Origin: Lasiodiplodia sp. COLG20
Lineage: Eukaryota; Ascomycota; Dothideomycetes; Botryosphaeriales; Botryosphaeriaceae
Direction of reading: 5' to 3'
DNA length: 64,000 nucleotides
Assembly (NCBI GenBank): GCA_009801085.1
Contig: VNWV01000003.1
Coordinates: 124,001-188,000, forward strand
Made by a program: the position numbers and the translations under genes. This document shows positions 1 to 11,406 of the stretch, in pieces; position 1 is the stretch's first letter; the number at the start of each line of letters is the position of its first letter. The notes under the pieces are model-generated. The model did not search any database and had not been told where the DNA came from. It worked only from the letters and a program-made list of their open reading frames with translations.

Positions 1-1576
1 TCTGTTTCAAGATCCCTCAACAAAAGAAAAACATGATGCCAAGCCAAGTGTCGCTTTTCACAACTACATCTTCATTCGCCCTACAATATCCGAGCCACCC
101 ACTCGGCTTGAATAATATGCTTTCACCCAAAGCATCAGCCTTCATTTTATCTTTAGTATTACAGAAGCCCGATGTGTCCTACTAGATTATACTCCTCCCA
201 TCTCTTCCCTTCGAAACGTTACGATGTCTTACTTTATGATAACTTAATCTCCACCAACACCCCTCTAAAATATCAGACAAGGCACCCCTAGTCACAACTA
301 CCCTGACCCGCATTCCAAAGCCTTCAGAACGGCGGTCATCCCGGCAATAGGCCCACCAGACTCCAACATAGACGACTAGCGCGAATGCTTCAAGCATCTA
401 CCTCCTACCCTTTAGTGAACACGAGGCCATGCATAACAGAATCCCAATAACAGCCAGAATCATGCAAGGCCCCCCAACCGCGCCTCGATTCTTGACTACC
501 AAAGGTACATCAGAAGCCCTGACGTAAAACCAACCGGCTCAGCCATCCGAGCCTTACCCCGAGGAGATCTCCGTCACTTCATAGAATCCAACATATACAC
601 GCACACATACCTCCACTTTTTGCTCCGCTCTTTTCCCGGGCCTTACGATGGCCTCACCTAACGATAGATCAATACTTTGAACATACTAAAAAAAGAAGGG
701 GAAAAACACGTCACCCGGCCGGCGCGGCGCCGCAGCCGCCGCCGCCGCCGCCACCGCTGACTCAGCCCGGTCAGCTTCTAGAACGGACAGATCCTCCGTA
801 GGATCAGCGCCACAGGACGTGGAGCTTATGTCAAGGTACATAGGCAACAGCAAGCCGGAGCCTTGGCGCGTTGTCGAGGGCTCCATTTTTATTCGAGCAC
901 TATTTGAGCGACGACAAGTGCCTAAACGGAAAACTTCGAGGGAATTCTCACGAGACTCGATATACCAGCCTACACTTTACTCTCTTGTCACTCTTTGCTT
1001 AGAGAGATTACAATTCCCACTTTACTGCACAATTCATCTACATTCGACGTCTGCATCTACGTCTCTCCCGTTCGCCCATCGATCCATCCTTCCGTCAAAC
1101 CTATACGTGCGTCTTGGGAGTCACGTTCCTTCTTCCTTTCCTCCAACCTATTCGCCTCCTAGTATATATACATCTGTGAACAAAAAAGAGAGCTCGATGC
1201 TATCGTGACAATGATAATATGCTTGACGACGACGATATACAGTTGCGTCGTCTATCCCAAAAGGAGATTTGATGTGATCCAAATGCTTGCTCGAAAAAGA
1301 AAACAAAATCCGATCCATGCACCGTCCGTTTTCTTCGGACAAATAAGAGCGAAAAGGGGGTGTCTCAGAGGAAAAAGAAAACGAAGGAAAGACGAAAAAT
1401 CGAAAGAGTCCGCTCAACCCATCTATGAGGGTAGCATGCAACAGGGGGAAAAAAAAAGACGGTACGCCGTGAAATGCATGCACCGCAACCCCTCTCAAGC
1501 CAGACTGAAAAGTTGCGCGTGCTAAAAAAAAAAAAAGGAAAAGGAAGCATATGAACAAGAAGATCAAAGGATCACA
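1..1576. other. Left-edge non-coding stretch
   Basis: I see no frame here with domain content or convincing splice signals. It holds a (GCC)6 trinucleotide run at 735-752 and a 13-A run at 1524-1536, both common in fungal untranslated regions. The part next to 1577 is expected to be the 3' flank of the minus-strand hypothetical gene. A gene beginning to the left of the window could have its untranslated end here, but nothing in the sequence shows it. Confidence 0.5.
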
Positions 1577-4248
1577 TCAATCGACATCCAGACCCACCCC
1601 TCTCTCCAACCTCTCTGCTCTCTCCCTTTCTCTCTTGGCGTGGCCCGCGCCGGGGACCATCTTCCCCAGCACGCCCCTGATGACTTTTCCGCCTAAGAGC
1701 ACGCTTCCGCCGTCCTTCCCCTTAGTCTTGCCCTCCCAAAACTCCTCGTACGTCTGTGTCCGGCCGCTAGTATCCAGCCACTCGTTTCCAGCGGCGACCG
1801 CCCACCGGCCGGGCACGTACGACTCGCTCAATGACCGCTTGAACTCGCGCTGCTTCCGGCCCCTCTCCCCGAGCGGGCCCCACAGCCGCTGTCCGATGAT
1901 CATTTCGCGCTGGAGCTGGGCCTCGATGTCGATGGCCTCCTCTTCTTCCGCATCGTCTCCTGCTGACGTGCTGGGCGGGCCTTGGACGAACGGTTCACGA
2001 TCGACGAAAAACGTGGCGCCCGGTTGGATGCTGACGGCTTTCTTCTTCTTCTTCTCGGCGGCAAGACCCTCTTTCCTCGACTTGACAGCGGCGTCGTCGG
2101 GTCCATCATCAGCACAACTAGCCTCCCACTGCGCCCCCGCCCACGCCACCCTCGCCGCGCGAGCATTCTTTGCCGCTGCAACCGTCAAGCTGTGCCGTGG
2201 CCCGTAAATGCCTGCAACCTTGCGCATGTGCGCCATTGACTCCTGCAGCCGCACACACGTCGGGCAGTGCGCCGGGGTGCCCTTTTCGACTTTCTGGCGA
2301 GAAGATGATGCGTTCGATGTCGATCTTCGGCGGAGGCCGGTCGTCGGGACGGTACTCGGGTTTGAAGTGACGGGTGCAGAGAAGGAGCGGCGAGCAATAG
2401 CGGCTGAGGGCGGGGACGAGGAGAATGGAGAAGGGCTGGAAGGTTGGATTGGCGATGCGGGCGTTAGGATGAAGGTCGGCACGCCCTGTGCTGGCGGTGG
2501 GCTCTGTGGGACCGAAAGGTGTTCTGTTGGCGGTGACGAGGGGGGCTGCAGCTGTTTTTGCTGCAGCGGAGGGGTGGGCGGAGGGGTGGGCTCGACCCAG
2601 GGTCGGAGGATGTGGGGTGGTGGAAGGTGTGCGTCTAAATCAAAGGCGTCGGCCATTGGGTCGGTCATGCATCCCTCGTTCTCATCCGGTGAGGGCGTTG
2701 GAGGCAGTTGGGCTTGCTGTGACTGCTGGCTGTTCTGGATGTCTTCTGGCTCCTCCTCGGGAATGGGTATCGAGACGAAGTGGCGGCAAACATATGCTCG
2801 GACGGTCTTGGTGGGGCGTGTTGTCCCGGGGGTTTCCTTTTGAGGACGGATGTCTTCATCGTCGCTGGAGTAAGAAGTGCGAGAGGAGGCGATGGAAGCG
2901 CGTGGTGTGGATTCGAGGGAAGACCAAGTGCTGGACGTGGATGACGAAGACGAGGAGATATAGGATGATGCAGAGGAGAGGGATGAGGATGAGGAGCAAA
3001 TGCTGCTACAGAGCAACGTCAGTCAATTGCTAAGTCCCACGCGCGCCACGCATAAATTCTCCGGGAGATCACCAGCAAATGCCAAAATAGGAAATAACAG
3101 ACGTACCTTGCTCTCCACCTCTCCCTCAAACCGCCACTGCTCCTCCTGCTCCTCATTGACCAGCTCCATCCGCCGCTGCTCTTGACGCTGCTGGCAACGC
3201 TGCTAGATGTCGACGGTCTGCTCTCCGGCTCAGCCGCATCGTCGTCGAAGTCCAAAAAAGCCCCCTCGGGGAGCTGTTCCAGCGTGGTCTGGCGTCGCTG
3301 CTGGTGCGGCTCGGCAACGTCGGGCTCCGTCTTCTCGCGATTCCGCCTGTACCGCAGCCTCGAGAACCTGCTCTTCGTCGGGCTAGCCTCGGCAGCGCCG
3401 GCACTCGTCCGCGGCCGTTGCAAATGGTCCACTTCGGCGGGACCAGATGACGAAGACGAAAACAAATTTCTTGCGCCCATGATGGAGCGTCGCCTCTCAA
3501 GCAGCGAAGAGGTAGAGCGGTTTTTTTGCGACATCACAAAGCCGTGCGACCAAGGGGACTTTTGTTGGTTTCCTCGCGGTTCCTGTAAGCGGCTGCCGGC
3601 CGTGGCTTGCGTCGTGGGCGCGTGCGCGGCTGGCTGCGCGTCAGGCTGCCGCGCTTGCTGGTCTTGCGACTGGCGCGCGCAAGTATGCGTCAAAGCTGTT
3701 GTGGAGCTGGTGCGATGTTGGTGGGGGCTGATGTGGCGGTCGGGCTTATGCTCAGGCTCGAAGGATGAGGCTGAAGGGTAGCCAGAAGCGGCAATGGGCG
3801 CAGATGGAGAGACGTGCGTTGGCGATGCGTGTTCAGTGGTGGTGACAAGAGCATTATTATTAGAAACGGGTGGGGAAGAAGAAGGACGAGGTGCAAACGA
3901 AGGAGAGGCAGAGGCAGAGGTAGAGGTGCTGGCAGTAGGCGCTGGCAATGCAGAGCGAGCGGAGGGCGGCTGCGTGTTCCCAGACGTGGGCGAAACAGCA
4001 GAGGCCGGGGCAGAAGATAAGGAACGGAAAAGCGACGTCCTCGCGCGCGCGGTGTCTGGAGGCTTGCTGGCTTCGTGCCGGCGCGAGCGGAGCAAGTATT
4101 GGGAGTCGCGCTTGTGGAGAAACAGCAGATGTGACGGCGGCGGCAGTGGTGGAGGCGTCGAGAGGGTTCCTGGCTGCGTCGTCGGCGGCATCTGCAGCGA
4201 GCGATTGGAAGGGAGCGTCGAAGTGAGTGGAAAGGCAGAAGCCATCAT
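1577..4248 (-). CDS. Hypothetical low-complexity protein (2 exons, 856 aa)
   Basis: Model: complement(join(1577..3005,3107..4248)). The 101-nt intron has donor GTACGT and acceptor TGTAG and is phase 2; joining the exons keeps one frame of 857 codons. The start is the first ATG of a tandem ATG ATG pair at 4248; frame upstream is open but has only non-ATG starts. The protein is dominated by Ser, Pro, Ala and Thr. It has an acidic patch followed by a Ser-rich region at the splice junction (about residues 330-400), a CPTC motif in the second half, a basic Lys run, and a more ordered C-terminal third rich in Trp and charged residues (WGPLGERGRK, then an EEFWEGK stretch). I recognise no domain. It resembles the disordered scaffold or regulatory proteins that are lineage-restricted in ascomycetes. 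Its function is unknown. Gene structure is fairly sure; the exact start is less so. Confidence 0.72.
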
Positions 4249-4776
4249 TGGCCTCAGGCCACGGGCGCGCGACAGAGATCGAGGGCGTGGGCAAGCACGG
4301 CAGCGCGACACAGCAACACGAGGAACGTGGCTGTGGATCCGTCCAAATCCTTCAGGGATTGGGTCGCAAGCTCTGCTCTGACGCAATGCCAAATTGGGCC
4401 CGCGCCGGCTGCCCGCCTCCAGGGGATTTGCGTAGTGTTTCGCCCACTCAGCTTGCCGAGATAGCGAGATAGCAATCTCGTCACACAGGAGACGCTATCA
4501 ACCCCAAGCCAATTCCCCAAGACGGCAACTTCCCGCTGGCCTCAGGCAAAACAGTCCCACCGGCCCAGTCAGAGCGGTGTGTTCAGCGACAAAAATAGAA
4601 TTCCCCGATCGGCCATGCCACCCCGTATAACTCCTCGCTATTGAGAACCTTCCCGTGAAACCTCGCGCCCACTGTCTTTCTTTTGCCCGCCGCCATTACA
4701 ATAGTGCCCCTCACATCAATGCTCAAGTCCCCGCTTCCCGTGCTCTATTGCTTTTCTCCTTTATTTAACCCCTCAG
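4249..4776. other. Intergenic: promoter of the hypothetical gene and 3' flank of nup120
   Basis: About 530 bp between two minus-strand genes. No convincing coding frame. It should hold the promoter of the hypothetical gene to the left (CAAT-like and C/T-rich stretches are visible) and the terminator region of nup120. No clear TATA box is seen. Confidence 0.5.
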
Positions 4777-7700
4777 TCATAGCACCTCCATCTCGTCGCC
4801 GCCGCCTGCACTGAACGCGAAACGGCCCGTCTCCATAGCCGCAACACGGTCCAGCTCGGCTTGGTACTCCCTGCGTAAATCCTCCAGGGTCACCAGCCTC
4901 CTCGGCGCCGCCTTGCCATCCGGCACGCCCTTTAGCCCGCCCTCGCCCTCGCCCTGCCCCACCAGCAGGTACTGGTCCTGCTCCGTCACCAGGCTGAGCG
5001 TGTTGATGAGCGTCAGGTACGCCTGCGTGATGCTCTCGTCCTTGGGGTCCTGCAGCGCCGCAGATGATGATTTCAGCCGCGTAATAAGATCATACAAGAT
5101 CTGCGCCGCCCCCCGGTAATTATTTTTGGCGATGCGGAAGGCGTACAGCAGCCGGTGGAAGCCCGGCCCGCTGCTCACGCTGACCGTCTCTCTGCACAGT
5201 CCAGCGAGAATCGCATCCACGTCCTCTAGCTGCCTGGTGAAGGGGAAGGTGATGAGCAGGGGCATCTGGTTCTGGTTGATCATCGTCTTGACCAGCGTCG
5301 CCAGGGCCGATCTTCGGCTACGCATCACGTGTCAGAAAATTGAATGTGTATCAGGTAGATCGTTACTGCACTCACAGGCTGTTATCCGGATACCGGGATA
5401 GGGCGCCGTACGCCTCGCGGAAATTTGAAGATTGCACGCAAGCCTGGAAGAGCCTCGACAGCACTTCCTGCTTGAGCATCTTGGTCTGGCCTATCATCAG
5501 CATTTCCCCCCCACACGCCTCGTCGGCTTGATACGCACCTGCTCGTGGTCCTCGGTCTGAACGGCAAACAGCGCCGCCTCCGCCCACTGGATGACATAGG
5601 CGTGCGCTTTTGCCTTCTCGAACAGGTACATGACATGCTGGCAAAACCTTGACAGGCCCTCGTGGAAGTACTCCTTCTCGTTAGGGCTGAGGAAATTGTA
5701 GAGGTCGGTGTTGAAGATGTCGAAGAACCCTTTCGCTACACGTCAATCAGGGTTAATCCTCTCGCAACAATGTGAAAACGCGGCTTACCACATCCGAAGC
5801 TGACTCTGTTGAGATATGTGCTGGCCAGCTTGAAGTCTCCGACCGCAAGGTAATAGCGCCCTTTGAGGTAAGTTCCCCAGATGCTGTTTGGGACGAACGG
5901 CAAAAAGTCGGTGGCCAAGTCCAAGTTGCCGTACTTGAGCAGATTGCTCAGAACCCCAGCGCCCACGAACTCCCAATTTTCCGGCAGAGGAAGGCCAAAC
6001 GACCATGAGCGACACCAATAAGTAATGAGCTCCGAAGCGGGTGCTGAAGGCGTCTTCAATTCTGCCCAGTCGCCGATGAAGAGGCTCTCGAACAATGTCA
6101 CCACTGCTGTCGACTTGATTACAGGGTTCTCGGCTGAGTTGGGCTCCCCGACTGAGCTTCGTCGTGACCGAGGCTTCGGGTCAGCTCGCACCGCCGCTAC
6201 TAGCCACTTGGAGATGGTGATGCCCTTCAGCCTCTCGATTATGTCAGGGTAGATGTCGGCAGGCTGGAGGGAGGGTGTCTCTTGAGCTTCGAGTTCTTGG
6301 CTCATGAAGACGATGAGCACCAGGAGGTCGAGGAGAATCTCATGCGTGAGGCTCAATATCTCCTGAGCGCCTCTGATCAGAGACTTTGCACCATAGCCAG
6401 TGATGGCTCTTTGGTGATGGTGGCCTCGCTCATCCTCCACTAACCTTTCCAACGCCGCCAATACAAGCTCCTGGGTTACGCCAGCGAAACCACCAAGGTC
6501 CTCAAGCAGTGACTCAAGCTTCTCGAAGTCCTCGTCGGTGACCTGCTCGCAAAGACCACAGCAAGCTTCAAAGGCCTTCATACGATCGGGAATCGAGAAC
6601 GAATCTTCTTGGCAGATCTCCCGCTTGACAGCGAGCGCCAGTTGATCCCGGAATGAAGCGACGAATGAATTACGGAACGATGAAGCAGCAGTGAGAAGCT
6701 TGGCGACATCTATCGACAAGTCGTCCTTCAATGCCTTGAAGAGCGGCCTCGAGAGTGCGGGCTCTTCGAGAGAGGCAAGCGTTTCATCGTTCAACCGCAG
6801 TATCTCGACCTCGCTACACGCCCTGACTGGCGTCGCGTAATCTGACAGAAGCAGCCAAGGGAGGTCATCCTCGACGTCGAGAGCTAATGCGACAGGCTCG
6901 CCGCGGCGCTTGTGCAAGTCCTTGATTACGCCATAGAACACCTGCCACTGTCCCGCCATGTCGACCTCATACTGATCGAAATCGATCTGACCGTCTGGAA
7001 GGTGCCTGGTGGGAACCTTCGCGGCGACCGCGGCTGAGATCTGGTCTTTGATCGGTGCCTTGGCACTGGAGCTCAATACGAGTGTACGAGTGGCAGAATC
7101 GCCAAGGCCACGCCGGTAGACGCACAGAGCAGTTTCGAGCGTCGCGCTCGTGAAGCGACCGGGGTAAAACAAGAAATCGATCCACTGCTCGGAAACGCTT
7201 TGCGAGTGGATCGATGGGTCTTCGAGGTTCGGTTCGATCGGGTATGCGGGCGACGCCTTCAGAGCCTCCACCGTGAGCGAGCCCGAGTCCACAGCCACCC
7301 AATTGTTTCTCCAGATGTCGGCAAGTTGCTCGGCCGAGTCATAAAGGTCGAATTTTAACGTGAATACCATGCACCTGGGGCCTGACCTGACACGGATCCA
7401 GAGTTCGGAGCTTCTCCAGCCGGGCCGAGCTTTGAAATGAAACTCTTCCATGTTCCAGACGGTAGTATTCATGAGCTCATCGACCGGCGGAACGAACACG
7501 AAGTCTGATTGAACGTCGTGGATGCCGAACTCCACATCGTCAGCGTCCCTAACACCCCAGAACTTGAATTGATGGCGCTTCGGCGAGTAGGTGACGACAA
7601 AATATTCATCGCCGTCCTGTGGAGCCTGAACCTCCAGGACCTCCATCAACTTTGGCTGCTCCGCGCCAATGAAAAACTGAGCCAGTTTCTGAGGGTCCCT

Positions 7701-8669
7701 GTCATTCTCGCCAAGCAAATCCGTTTGCACGCCGATTTTTCCGGTTTCCAGATTCCACGCCTTCAGGATATGGTTCAGAGAGACCGTGAATATGTGCTTC
7801 TCGTCCGGAGATAGGGCAATGGCGGCCGCAGTCGATGCCTCGAGATCAAGAGTGCCGAAGCGGACGGTGTTATGGCCTTTCCACGGGATCAAACTCTTGA
7901 AAGCGGAGCCCCAACCACCTTCGGAAAAGAAAGTCTCGCGCCAGGAGGAGCCTGTGGTTCTTGTCATTATTATATTCGCATGAGTGAATTGTTAGTCCAT
8001 TTCAAACATACCATCCGATGCGGCAGTTCTGTTTAATCGAAGCAGACCTCCGTCGTGTAGTGAGACCAACAGCTCGAGCGCGCTGCTAGCGACTATGCGG
8101 TACGGGTAACGGAAGCTGAACGCGGAGGGAATACACGTCTTGCACCAGACGTCAACGTCGATCTCGGTAGCGGCGGGGCGAATGAAGAAATCCTTGTGCA
8201 AATCGAGCGTGTAGAGCTCGTTGGTGGTGGTCAAGACAAAGACGTTGAGCGCGTCGCGATCTTCGCGCTCGGCCAGAGCAACGCCAAACGGACGGATGGC
8301 ATTGGGGAAGCTCAGCAACAGCGTCAAAATGGCCTCGCCTTTGTGGTGACGGTCGACGGTCAGGTCTACTGAACGCAGCTCCAAGACCTTACGGTCATCC
8401 AGAATCCTCCACAGGAAAGTCCGCGGGTATGGATGTTTGCGCCGGAAGAAGATGGAGGCGTCGTTTGCCGCGAGGTGGCGACGGGCGAAGGACGTCTCAT
8501 CGGAGCTGGTGTTGCCTTCTTCGACAATAATGCGCTTGCCCTTGGGGCGCGACAGGAAAGCGGAGGTGCTGTGAGGCGGGAGCGTGACGCCAATGGTAGA
8601 GCCTGCGTAGGGCGGATCGAGGTTCAGTCGCGTCTCCCGGTAGAGGAGAGGGGCGGTAGAGGTAGCCAT
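4777..8669 (-). CDS. nup120: Nucleoporin Nup120/Nup160
   Basis: Scaffold subunit of the Y-shaped (Nup84/Nup107-160) complex of the nuclear pore. Model: complement(join(4777..5317,5376..5485,5539..5735,5789..7951,8012..8669)), 1222 aa, a normal length for filamentous fungal Nup120. The four introns are 60, 53, 53 and 58 nt with GTATGT, GTAAGC, GTGCGT and GTGAGT donors; every junction preserves frame. The N-terminal half matches the Nup120/160 beta-propeller: the family segment after the first junction reads GSSWRETFFSEGGWGSAFKS, then a WD-like stretch ending in LKAWNLETG. The C-terminal half is alpha-helical. The start MATSTAPLLYRE at 8669 is the first Met of exon 1. The acceptor of exon 4 (CCAG at 5488-5486) could instead be AAG a few bases downstream, changing two residues. 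It lies head-to-tail with rad51, 447 bp away, with no functional link implied. Confidence 0.93.
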
Positions 8670-9116
8670 CGCAGCGCCATCCAGCGCGGATCGGGCGCTT
8701 GAAGGTCGAGGCGGTGTTCGCGGAGGAGCGCAATGGGCGGACGTGGTGTTGTCGGGCGGAGCAGCTTTGCGAGCTCAAACTTGAGCTTCGACACGCCTGA
8801 ACACGACAGGGATTCGGCGCTGGCGATCGCGCGCGTGCACCCGCCACAGCACCAGCCACAGCAGTTACACATGCTATATTATCCAATGCAACCTTGGGCT
8901 CTACAGCAACAATATTATTCATTTGAATGCGTTCGAGGGGATAAATCATAAAGATCTAAGCAGACTGCCACAGACGCCCATGCTCAGCAAACACCCGGAA
9001 AACATGCCCTGTACTTTCGCCATCCATGCAACCAGCCAAAAAGAGCAAGAAAGACATCGTTGCGCCGCGCTCTCCAGCCGCGCTTCGCCATGATACGCAT
9101 CAGTCGAAAGGCTCCG
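8670..9116. other. Intergenic: nup120 promoter and rad51 3' flank
   Basis: 447 bp between two minus-strand genes. No coding frame is supported. AT-rich tracts around 8870-8950 may belong to the nup120 promoter or the rad51 polyadenylation region. Confidence 0.5.
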
Positions 9117-10372
9117 CTACTCTTTCTCCAAGTCCTTGGGGCTGGGATCGCCAATACCGTCCTCGTTGATGGCGAACATGCAGTCACTCTCGGGCAGACA
9201 CGGGCTGTCATAGATCTTGCATAACCTAGTCTCACCGCGGCCCTTCTTTAAGCTGAGACGCGTTGTGCTTGCATGTGCGATGATGTTGCCGCCAATAGGC
9301 TTCTTCGGATCGGGGTTGAACATGGCACTAGGGCCACCATCAACTTGCGCCACGACCTGGTTTGTGATGACGACAGCGATGCCGAACTCGTCGGCTAGGC
9401 GCTGCAGAGTGCGCATGAACTTGGCAAGATGGACCTGGCGTGCCGAAAGCTCACCACGGCCCGCAAAGTCGGTTCTGTACAGGGATGTTGCCGAGTCGAC
9501 AATGAGCAGCGAGAAACGGGTCTCCGTCATCATCTGCGAAGCCTGCTGCAAAAGCGATAGCTGGTGGTCCGAGTTGTATGCGCGGGCATATGCAACGTTA
9601 TCCAGGACCTCTTCACCCGATAGTCCGTAACGGTTTGCCACGGCCAACAAACGCACAGGTCTACAGCATGTGTAAGCAATCCAAACCGCGAAGGGACGGG
9701 TAGAGACATACCGAAAAGTGCCTTCCGTGTCAATGTACAAACACTTGCCTTCTCCACCGCCCATATCGAAGGGGAGCTGGCACGTTACGGCAAGAGTGTG
9801 GCAAATTTGACTTTTTCCAGTTCTGAATTCTCCGAAAATTTCCGTAATGGAGCCAGTCTCGATGCCGCCAGCGAGGAGAGTGTCGAGCTGCTTTGAGCCA
9901 GTGGTAATGGAGATCAGCTCGCTGCGTCTTTGATGCATTTCTGTTGCGGTGGTGAATCCCATAGGAACCAGCTTCGCGGCTAATGTCTGTCAGATAAGCC
10001 CCGCTCCATAGGAGTCCAGCGTCCTTACCCTCAGCCAGGATTTTGGTCGCCTTCTGCTCCGAGATTCCCTTGATCTGCTCGAGCACGCGCTTGGGCCTGC
10101 AACATTTCAGCATTTACTACCAGAGTAATAAGTCTATGCGACTGACGTGTATGCCACCGACTCTACCGTGTGGTAGCCGCCGTCGACGACGAGCTTGATG
10201 TCGCGTGCAGTCAGGCCGTTTACACCCTGGATTCAGCCATTAGATATACGAGCAGGTAGTGGCATTGATTTGCGCGACAACATGCCTCGAGAGCACTCAA
10301 GGGCGTAGGAGCGCCTGGCCCTGCCATGCTGTCATCGTAGCCGGACTGCGAGGGGTCCTCTTCGGCGCTCAT
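9117..10372 (-). CDS. rad51: DNA repair and recombination recombinase Rad51
   Basis: RecA-family ATPase that forms the nucleoprotein filament for strand exchange in homologous recombination in the nucleus. Model: complement(join(9117..9660,9712..9979,10029..10096,10147..10226,10286..10372)), 348 aa, the usual fungal length. Walker A is GEFRTGKS (about residues 128-135), where many eukaryotes have a final Thr; Walker B is LLIVDS (about 218). The N-terminal helix-hairpin-helix region ([17 protein letters not shown]) and the L2-side motif [12 protein letters not shown] are present. Exon 1 encodes 29 residues from MSAEEDPSQ. Intron 1 (10285-10227) appears to begin GC rather than GT: GAG|GCATGT...CCAG. 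Intron 4 (9711-9661) is 51 nt with no stop, so retention would insert 17 residues just after the Walker A region. Divergent from the DUF1446 gene, about 1 kb away. Confidence 0.96.
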
Positions 10373-11406
10373 GGTGGCGTTGGCCGGCTTGGGTACACAA
10401 GGGTGCTGGAAAGACTGCTCTTTTGTGCTGGAGAAGCGGATGTCTGGTGCAAGTGGTTGGTCTGCTACGCGAAAGAGTTGTGAGGAGACGCGTCGAAAGT
10501 TTGGGGAGGCGCGCGCGCGTCGCGGTGGCAATTAAGGCTAGGCGCGACATCACATGACCACTGCTGCCTTGCGGTCAGGACTACCCACTACTTGCAGCAG
10601 AAGTTCGCCATCTCCGAGCCTGCGCTGCTCGGGCCCCCTTAACTTCCCACTGCGGTTCTAGTCTCGGTGTCTGATGTCATACAGAAATGCGCAGCCTGCG
10701 CCCCATCTGCGATATCCCTGTTGCTGCACGTCCTCCTGCAGTCAGTTGCTAGCGTGAATTCATTTTTGTTCCAGAAACTTGCTAATTGCTGGACATGCTG
10801 TCAGCCTGACCCATCGCACCGGGCGGAGAGGCGCACAGTAACTCAGGATTGCTCCAAGGTAGACTCACTTAGTGCAGGAACACAGTGGAAACTTGTCCTG
10901 GCATTTTCGTATCACATTCACGTTCCTTTGGATACTTTGAATGATCCGTCCTCTTTGCGCCATGTTGCATTCCTAGGGGGGACGACACGGCGCTAGCGAC
11001 ACGAAGCGGTGCTCTCGATCGCATCACTAACATTTTTCACGGCAGGGAAACTACTGACTACAACCTCAGATGTACTGTACCATAAGCAACGCTTCTCCGT
11101 GGGCGATATAAATAGCGCTGACGACCTATGCCCCACGGGGCACAAGCTTCAGCTGCTGTGGCTTGAGGCTCACCCCGCACTCCGGGTCGGCCGCGTCGGT
11201 ACCCGGCTACAACCCCTCAAGCTTCTACCCATAGAGACGTAAGAAAAGCCACCAACCTCGGACCCTGCAGTAGCAGCGGGGAGCCGACAAGAATCAAATG
11301 CCAGTGACGCAGACACTGCGTCTTTGTTATACCTCTCCATTTAATTTGCACACGCTTCTCCAACCATCCTGTCGTTACCGACACTGCTTGCTTTTCCCCC
11401 GACATT
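10373..11406. other. Divergent intergenic region between rad51 and the DUF1446 gene
   Basis: About 1 kb that must carry both promoters. Several short frames on the plus strand lack homology-like content. A TATAAATA-like element lies at about 11108-11114 on the plus strand (GATATAAATAG), about 295 bp upstream of the plus-strand start codon. I see no operator I can name. Confidence 0.45.
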
